DNA of 64,000 nucleotides, taken from assembly GCF_021729865.1 (NCBI RefSeq), contig NZ_CP063400.1, positions 124,001-188,000 on the forward strand, written 5' to 3'. Source of the stretch: Hydrogenophaga sp. SL48 (lineage in GTDB: Bacteria; Pseudomonadota; Gammaproteobacteria; Burkholderiales; Burkholderiaceae_C). The notes below the pieces were generated by a model, which did no database searches, was not told the origin of the DNA, and worked only from the letters and a program-made list of their open reading frames with translations. Shown here in pieces: positions 59,188 to 64,000 of the stretch (the first letter of the stretch is position 1; every line of letters starts with the position of its first letter). The translations under genes were made by a program, and so were the position numbers.

Positions 59188-59264
59188 AGGGCACCGCGGA
59201 ACCGGCTTTGCCGGGCCGCCAGTGCCGTCCCCTTGGGGGGAAGCCGCGCAGCGGCGCAGGGGGG
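59188..59264. repeat. Intergenic repeat copy upstream of motB (antisense)
   Basis: CACCGCGGAACCGGCTTTGC, GCCGTCCCCTTGGGGGGAAG, CCGCGCAGCGGCGCAGGGGGG, ending six bases before the motB GTG region. Inverted relative to the copy after motA, so the two form a pair. Confidence 0.7.
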
Positions 59265-59272
59265 AGCCAACC

Positions 59273-60370
59273 GTGGCTGACGGAAAGAAACTCCAGCCCA
59301 TCATCATCAAGCGCATCAAGAAGGGCGGCCACGTGGCGCACGGGGGGGCCTGGAAGATCGCCTACGCCGACTTCGTGACGGCCATGATGGCTTTCTTCCT
59401 GCTGATGTGGTTGCTCGGTTCCACCGCCAAGGGGGATCTCGAAGGCATCGCGAGTTACTTCAATGCGCCGTTCAAGGTGGCGATGATGGGTGGCGAAGGC
59501 TCGGGCAACAGCGACAGCATCCTGACCGGCGGCGGGCGCGACCTCAGCAAGGCGGTGGGTCAGGTGGACGGCGGTGACGCCGCGCGCGCCGAAAAGCTCA
59601 TCGGCACGCAGATGGCCCGGGCCGAACTGGCCCGCCAGGACACGGCGCGCATCGCCGCCCTGCAGAAAAAAATCACCGACCTGATCGCCAGCAACCCCGC
59701 GCTGCAGGAGTTCGGCTCGCAGATCCGCATGGAGCAGACCGGCGACGGTCTGCAGATCCAGATCGTCGATGACCAGAACCGGCCCATGTTCGATGTGGGC
59801 AGCGCGCTGGTGAAACCCTACATGCGCGACATCCTGCGCGAGCTCGGTGCGGCCATCGGCACGGTGGAGAACCGCATCACGCTGTCGGGCCACACCGACG
59901 CCACGCCCTATGGCAGCGGCGACCGGGGCTACAGCAACTGGGAACTGTCGTCCGACCGGGCCAACGCGTCGCGGCGCGAGCTCGTGCTGGGTGGCCTGCC
60001 CGACGAGAAGCTCGCGCGGGTCGAGGGCCTGGCGTCGAGCCGCCTGCTCGACCCCCAGGCACCCGCCGCTGCACAGAACCGGCGCATCAGCATCCTGGTG
60101 ATGACGCGCGAGGCCGAGCAGCGCATGGAGCCCAAAGGCGACGGATCGTCCGTGCCCCGTCCCCCGGACGCCGCCGGCCCCACCCCCGAGACGCCGCTGC
60201 CCACGCCCAGCCCCACGCCGGCCGGGCCGACCCCGCTGCCGGCGGGAACCCCGGCCGCTGCGGTCGAGCTCCCGACCGTCCGCATCCGGCCGCTGGGCCT
60301 GCCCGACCTTCAGAAACTCGCCGAAGTGCCGAAACCCCGTGAAGAGGTCGGTGTTCCCCCACCCCGTTGA
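59273..60370 (+). CDS. motB: Flagellar stator protein MotB
   Basis: A 365-residue stator protein: a transmembrane helix around residues 30-50 ([20 protein letters not shown], with the proton-binding Asp of YADFVTAMM), and a C-terminal OmpA-type peptidoglycan-binding domain ([20 protein letters not shown]). A Pro-rich tail follows. A GTG at 59273 ([10 protein letters not shown]) is the likely start, after GGGGGAG; an in-frame ATG upstream lies inside the repeat. Confidence 0.93.
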   Translation: MADGKKLQPIIIKRIKKGGHVAHGGAWKIAYADFVTAMMAFFLLMWLLGSTAKGDLEGIASYFNAPFKVAMMGGEGSGNSDSILTGGGRDLSKAVGQVDGGDAARAEKLIGTQMARAELARQDTARIAALQKKITDLIASNPALQEFGSQIRMEQTGDGLQIQIVDDQNRPMFDVGSALVKPYMRDILRELGAAIGTVENRITLSGHTDATPYGSGDRGYSNWELSSDRANASRRELVLGGLPDEKLARVEGLASSRLLDPQAPAAAQNRRISILVMTREAEQRMEPKGDGSSVPRPPDAAGPTPETPLPTPSPTPAGPTPLPAGTPAAAVELPTVRIRPLGLPDLQKLAEVPKPREEVGVPPPR

Positions 60371-60402
60371 CCGCCCCATCGTTTCCTGCCTGGAGACCCA
60401 CC

Positions 60403-60789
60403 ATGTCCACCCCGATGAAATTCCTGATCGTTGACGACTTCTCCACCATGCGCCGCATCGTGCGCAACCTGCTCAAGGAAATCGGCCACGCCGATGCCGA
60501 CGAGGCCGAAGACGGCGTGGCCGCGCTGAACAAGCTGAAGAACGGCACCTTCAACTTCGTGGTCAGCGACATCAACATGCCCAACATGAACGGGTTCCAG
60601 TTGCTGGCCGAGATCAAGAAGGACGAGGCGCTCAAGCACCTGCCGGTGCTGATGGTCACGGCCGAGGCCCGCAAGGAAGACATCGTGATGGCGGCGCAGA
60701 ACGGTGCGGCCGGCTACATCGTCAAGCCTTTCACCAAGGCCACGCTGGAAGAGAAGCTCGCCAACATCTTCAAGAAACTGGGCCTTTGA
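60403..60789 (+). CDS. cheY: Chemotaxis response regulator CheY (motor-switch type)
   Basis: A 128-residue CheY very like the enterobacterial switch regulator: [20 protein letters not shown], phospho-acceptor D56 ([16 protein letters not shown]), Thr in [13 protein letters not shown] and Lys in [16 protein letters not shown]. It binds FliM when phosphorylated. Directly before cheZ; probably transcribed with motAB. Confidence 0.95.
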   Translation: MSTPMKFLIVDDFSTMRRIVRNLLKEIGHADADEAEDGVAALNKLKNGTFNFVVSDINMPNMNGFQLLAEIKKDEALKHLPVLMVTAEARKEDIVMAAQNGAAGYIVKPFTKATLEEKLANIFKKLGL

Positions 60790-60810
60790 GCCGCATCGGG
60801 AGCACCACAC

Positions 60811-61431
60811 ATGACACCGAGCGCACCCAACAGCCCAGGCCATCCCGAAATGTTCCAGCAACTGGGCACCATCACGCGCCAGTTGCACGACGCCCTCAAG
60901 GAGCTGGGCTACACCGACAAGCTCAAGGGCTCGGTGGACCAGCTGCCTGACGCACAGAGCCGCCTCTCGTACATCGCGCGCCTGACGGGCGAGGCCGCCG
61001 AGAAGGTGCTCAACCACGTCGAGCTCGCCAAGAGCGAGCAGTCGCTCATCGCCGAACGTGGGCGCCAGCTGGCCGCCACCATCGGCGGGGTGCCCGGCCT
61101 GGCCAGGGCCATGCCCGAGCTGCTGCAATGGTCACGCGACGTGATCGAGCAGAGCGAACGGAGCGACGCCCGGCTGACCGACATCATGATGGCGCAGGAC
61201 TTCCACGACCTCACCGGCCAGGTGATCGCGCGCGTGGTGCAGCTCGCCGGCACCATCGAAGAACAGCTGCTCGGTTTGCTGCTGCAGTCCGCTCCGACCG
61301 GCCAGCCCGGCCAGGACCGCGCCTACGTGGGGACGGCGCTGGAAGGTCCGGTGGTGGCGCCCGAGGGCCGCGCCGACGTGGTGAGCGACCAGGCGGGGGT
61401 GGATGATTTGCTGGCGAGCCTGGGCTTCTAG
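60811..61431 (+). CDS. cheZ: CheY-phosphatase CheZ
   Basis: A 206-residue CheZ. The catalytic motif is QDFHDLTGQVIARVV (D133, Q137), and the C-terminal CheY-binding peptide is GVDDLLASLGF. It dephosphorylates CheY-P. Starts 21 bp after cheY. Confidence 0.95.
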   Translation: MTPSAPNSPGHPEMFQQLGTITRQLHDALKELGYTDKLKGSVDQLPDAQSRLSYIARLTGEAAEKVLNHVELAKSEQSLIAERGRQLAATIGGVPGLARAMPELLQWSRDVIEQSERSDARLTDIMMAQDFHDLTGQVIARVVQLAGTIEEQLLGLLLQSAPTGQPGQDRAYVGTALEGPVVAPEGRADVVSDQAGVDDLLASLGF

Positions 61432-61529
61432 CCCTGGCCCATCGGCTGTGCCCGGCATCAGCACCTGACAACGCCACGAAGCCGCGCAGGATCGATGCCC
61501 GATACGGCCAAGCAGAGGGGGGTACTTTG

Positions 61530-63191
61530 ATGGAGCTTTCCACAGACGACCTGTCTGCCTCGCAGGCCCTGGTGATCGACAGCAACCCGACTTCCCGCTC
61601 GATTCTGGTCTCCCAGTTGCGTGATTTCGGGATGGGCACGGTGGTGCAGTGCACGCGACTGGTCGATGCCCGCCGTCAGCTGGAGTACCGCTCGTTTGAT
61701 GTCGTGTTGTGCGAACACCATTTTTCAGGCGAAGCCTCATCGGGGCAGGACCTGCTGGACGATCTGCGGCGCAACCAGCTGCTGCCCTTTTCGACCGTAT
61801 TCATCATGGTGACCGGGGAAGCCACCTACGCCAAAGTGGCGGAGGCCGCCGAATCCGCGCTGGACGGGTACCTGCTCAAGCCCCACAAGGCCGCTCAACT
61901 GGGCGAACGCCTGCGACAGGCTCGCATACGCAAAATCTCCCTGGGCAACATCTTTGCGGCCATCGAGGCGGAAGACTTCGAAGGCGCGGCCAGCCTGTGC
62001 CTGCAACGGTTTGAGGCCCGGGGCCTGTTCTGGCTGTATGCGGCACGCGTGGGGGCCGAGCTGCTGCTGCGCATTGGCAAGGCCGTTGAAGCCCAGGTGC
62101 TCTATGAAGCCATCGTGGCGGCCAAAACCCTGCCTTGGGCCAGGCTGGGTGTCGCGAGGTCCCTGCTGGACTCAGGCCAGACTGCGATGGCCGTCAACAC
62201 ACTGGAAAACCTGGTCAGCGAAGACCCCAGCTACGCCGATGCCTATGACGTCATGGGTCGGGCCCAATTCGATCTGGGCAAGTTTGACCAGGCCATGCTC
62301 ACTTACAGAATGGCCAGCGAACTCACCCCGGCGTCCATCAGCCGCCTGCAGAACCTGGGCATGATGACCTATTACACCGGGGACCGCAAAGAGGCAGAAA
62401 AGATTCTGGACCGAACCGCGCGGATCGGTCTGGACTCGAAGATGTTCGACTGCCAGGTCTTGCTGCTGCTGGCCTTCGCCCGGCTCGAGAACGATGACCG
62501 CAAAGGGCTGCAACGGTGCCGTGACGATTTCGCGCGCCTGCTGGAGAAGCATCCGGGCAGCCTGCGCCACCGGCGCCTGGCCGCGATCGTGGAAGCCCTT
62601 TCGCTGATCCAGCAGCACCAGTTTGCACAGGCACTGGATGCCGTGCGCGCGATGATCAAGACGGTCAGGACCCCCGAATTCGATTTCGAATCGGCCGCCA
62701 ACCTGATGGCCCTGATGGCTCAACTGGCCAACAAGGCGATTCAGCTGGACGAAGTGGAAGCGGTGGTGGACACGGTGGGCATGCGGTTTTGCACCAGCCG
62801 TGCCTTGACCGAGTTGCTGGCGGGGTCTGCGGCCGTGCATGAGCCGTATGCCGAGCGCATACGCTCCGCACAGACCCAGATACTGAAGCTGACCGAGCAC
62901 GCCATGTCGCTGAGCATCGGGGGGGACCCCAAAGCGGCCGTCAAAAACCTCATCTTCCATGGCAATGCCACGCTCAACGGCAAGCTGATCGAAACCGCCT
63001 ACCTGGTGCTCAACCGCTACACGGCCAAGATTCCGGATGCCCAGAGCCTGATTGACATGGTGCAGGACTTGCGTGGCCGTTTCGCCACCAGCACCAACAA
63101 AGTGTCCCTGGGGGAGCCCAAACGCCAGGCAGGCGGTTTGATGTTGCGCACCGGTGGCGCCGTGACCAAAACCTCCACCGTCGCCACCTGA
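61530..63191 (+). CDS. Pseudo-receiver TPR protein next to cheYZ
   Basis: A 553-residue protein: a receiver-like domain (1-125) followed by helical TPR repeats (GKAVEAQVLYEAIVAAKTLP, YADAYDVMGRAQFDLGKFDQ, ISRLQNLGMMTYYTGDRKEA). The receiver has the conserved Thr (FIMVTGEA) and Lys (YLLKPHK), but the phospho-acceptor Asp is Glu at position 62 (DVVLCEHHF), so it cannot be phosphorylated in the normal way and may mimic the active state. Such receiver-TPR proteins probably act as scaffolds for motility signalling. The ATG at 61530 is preceded by GAGGGGGGT. Confidence 0.85.
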   Translation: MELSTDDLSASQALVIDSNPTSRSILVSQLRDFGMGTVVQCTRLVDARRQLEYRSFDVVLCEHHFSGEASSGQDLLDDLRRNQLLPFSTVFIMVTGEATYAKVAEAAESALDGYLLKPHKAAQLGERLRQARIRKISLGNIFAAIEAEDFEGAASLCLQRFEARGLFWLYAARVGAELLLRIGKAVEAQVLYEAIVAAKTLPWARLGVARSLLDSGQTAMAVNTLENLVSEDPSYADAYDVMGRAQFDLGKFDQAMLTYRMASELTPASISRLQNLGMMTYYTGDRKEAEKILDRTARIGLDSKMFDCQVLLLLAFARLENDDRKGLQRCRDDFARLLEKHPGSLRHRRLAAIVEALSLIQQHQFAQALDAVRAMIKTVRTPEFDFESAANLMALMAQLANKAIQLDEVEAVVDTVGMRFCTSRALTELLAGSAAVHEPYAERIRSAQTQILKLTEHAMSLSIGGDPKAAVKNLIFHGNATLNGKLIETAYLVLNRYTAKIPDAQSLIDMVQDLRGRFATSTNKVSLGEPKRQAGGLMLRTGGAVTKTSTVAT

Positions 63192-63311
63192 CCCACGGCC
63201 CCGTCGAGCGCAAATCGCGGGCCTTGGTGCCCTGGGGTTTCTTCATGTCCCCTGGCCACCCGCCCGGCGCCACCGGTTTGGAGGCCACTTTGCGCCATCC
63301 GGTGTTTTTGA

Positions 63312-63336
63312 ATAAGGCGGTGGTTCACCGCCTTAT
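63312..63336 (+). terminator. Hairpin terminator after the pseudo-receiver TPR gene
   Basis: ATAAGGCGGTG-gt-TCACCGCCTTAT, a strong stem followed after a few bases by TTTAGTTTTT. It separates the motAB-cheYZ group from flhB. Confidence 0.7.
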
Positions 63337-63396
63337 CGCGCTTTAGTTTTTCGACCTGAATTCCACAATCTGACTCAATCCTTTTGAGCCAGATCG

Positions 63397-64000
63397 ATGT
63401 CCTCTTCCGCACAAGACAAGAACCTGCCGGCGACCGCGCAGCGCCTGAAGAAGACGCGCGAGCAGGGGCAGATCGCGCGCTCGAAGGACCTGGCCAACCT
63501 GTCGGTGCTGGGCGGGGGCGCGGTGCTGCTGATGGTGCTGCTGCCCACGGGGTTCGGCCTGATGCTGGACGCGCTGAACGCGCAGCTGCGCTTTGACCAC
63601 CGCGCGCTGCTGCAACCCCAGCTCATGATGGAACGCCTGACGGGCGGCTTTGGCCACGGCCTGATGGTCTACCTGCCGCTGGGCGTCGCGACGATCGCGC
63701 TGGCCCTGGGCGTGTCCTTCGCTTCCGGCAGCTGGGCGCTGAGCACCCACCCCATCGCCCCCGATCTCACACGGCTCAGCCCGCTGGCCGGTCTGGGTCG
63801 CCTGTTTTCCAAGCAGCAGCTGGTCGAGACCGTCAAGCTGGTGTTCATGACCGCCATCGTCGGCACGGTGGGGTGGAATTTCCTGTCGTCGCACATCCAG
63901 GCGTTTTCTGGCCTGCTGATGTTGCCGCTCGAGGGTTCGCTGGGGCAGCTCGGGGTCTGGATGAAGACGGGCGTGACCCTCCTGCTGGTCGTGATCACGC
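63397..64000 (+). CDS. flhB: Flagellar type III export switch protein FlhB (N-terminal part)
   Basis: The first 201 residues are present; the gene continues past the right edge. MSSSAQDKNLPATAQRLKKT and REQGQIARSKDLANLS is the conserved FlhB N-terminus, followed by three membrane helices. It switches export from hook to filament substrates by self-cleavage; the cleavage site lies outside the window. It is expected to lead flhB-flhA-flhF. Confidence 0.95.
   Translation, partial: MSSSAQDKNLPATAQRLKKTREQGQIARSKDLANLSVLGGGAVLLMVLLPTGFGLMLDALNAQLRFDHRALLQPQLMMERLTGGFGHGLMVYLPLGVATIALALGVSFASGSWALSTHPIAPDLTRLSPLAGLGRLFSKQQLVETVKLVFMTAIVGTVGWNFLSSHIQAFSGLLMLPLEGSLGQLGVWMKTGVTLLLVVIT

Noticed and set aside
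1..64000. CRISPR arrays
   Set aside because: No regularly spaced identical direct repeats with unique spacers; the repeats seen are palindromic and dispersed.
1..64000. tRNA or rRNA genes
   Set aside because: I found no cloverleaf with a GTTCGA-type T loop or rRNA-like sequence in the gaps; a tRNA search program would be decisive.

Overview
The window looks like a chromosome segment of a motile betaproteobacterium of the family Comamonadaceae (Hydrogenophaga or Acidovorax-like). This rests on the very high GC content, GTG starts, the protein repertoire (XylR-type and VanAB aromatic metabolism, FlhDC-controlled flagella) and several intergenic repeat families that I associate with this family. 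The genus is an inference.

Layout. 1-6.1 kb: the start of an aromatic aldehyde dehydrogenase gene with a sigma-54 promoter, its divergent XylR/DmpR-type activator, and an MdeB/AceE-type 2-oxoacid dehydrogenase divergent from an Lrp/AsnC regulator across a 163-bp near-palindrome. 6.2-14.5 kb: a lower-GC accessory island that reads as an integron gene-cassette array without an integrase. It has six or seven attC-like sites, five or six small minus-strand cassette genes, an HNH nuclease gene on the other strand, and two different IS1182-type insertion sequences, one of which sits exactly in an attC core. 14.6-22.3 kb: catabolic genes, namely an ACC-deaminase 3' remnant, vanAB-type Rieske demethylase, a MarR regulator, an amino-acid-oxidase-like FAD enzyme, a universal stress protein, and an operon of FAD monooxygenase, DUF2783 and VOC protein. 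22.4-33.8 kb: chemotaxis operon cheZ-like/cheY/cheA/cheR/cheD/cheB followed by a molybdopterin-fold periplasmic protein and a hybrid histidine kinase, with a separate kinase/LuxR regulator pair divergent from it. 33.9-39.1 kb: an RHS/YD-repeat protein with a variable tail and a Sel1-type partner. 39.3-40.5 kb: three small envelope proteins. 40.7-64 kb: the flagellar cluster fliRQPONML, fliKJIHGF, fliE, fliTSDC, then flhDC, motAB, cheYZ, a pseudo-receiver TPR protein and the start of flhB.

How it works together. FlhDC (56.8-57.8 kb) would be the master activator. Candidate FlhDC boxes lie before fliL and between fliE and fliF. Candidate sigma-28 promoters lie before fliC, the che operon, motA and a small Ala/Gln-rich protein gene. 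The chemotaxis operon has no cheW or receptor gene, so those must be elsewhere. Two phosphatases (full CheZ and a short CheZ-like protein) accompany two CheY proteins.

The most unusual features are the integrase-less cassette array with its attC-targeted IS, an intergenic repeat present 13 times in the motility region and nearly always placed just after a stop codon in sense orientation, a pair of long palindromes that share a conserved core but have unrelated, self-complementary arms, and a GS(I/V)DLF C-terminal tail shared by CheD and the short CheZ-like protein. All calls come from reading the sequence; no database search was possible.
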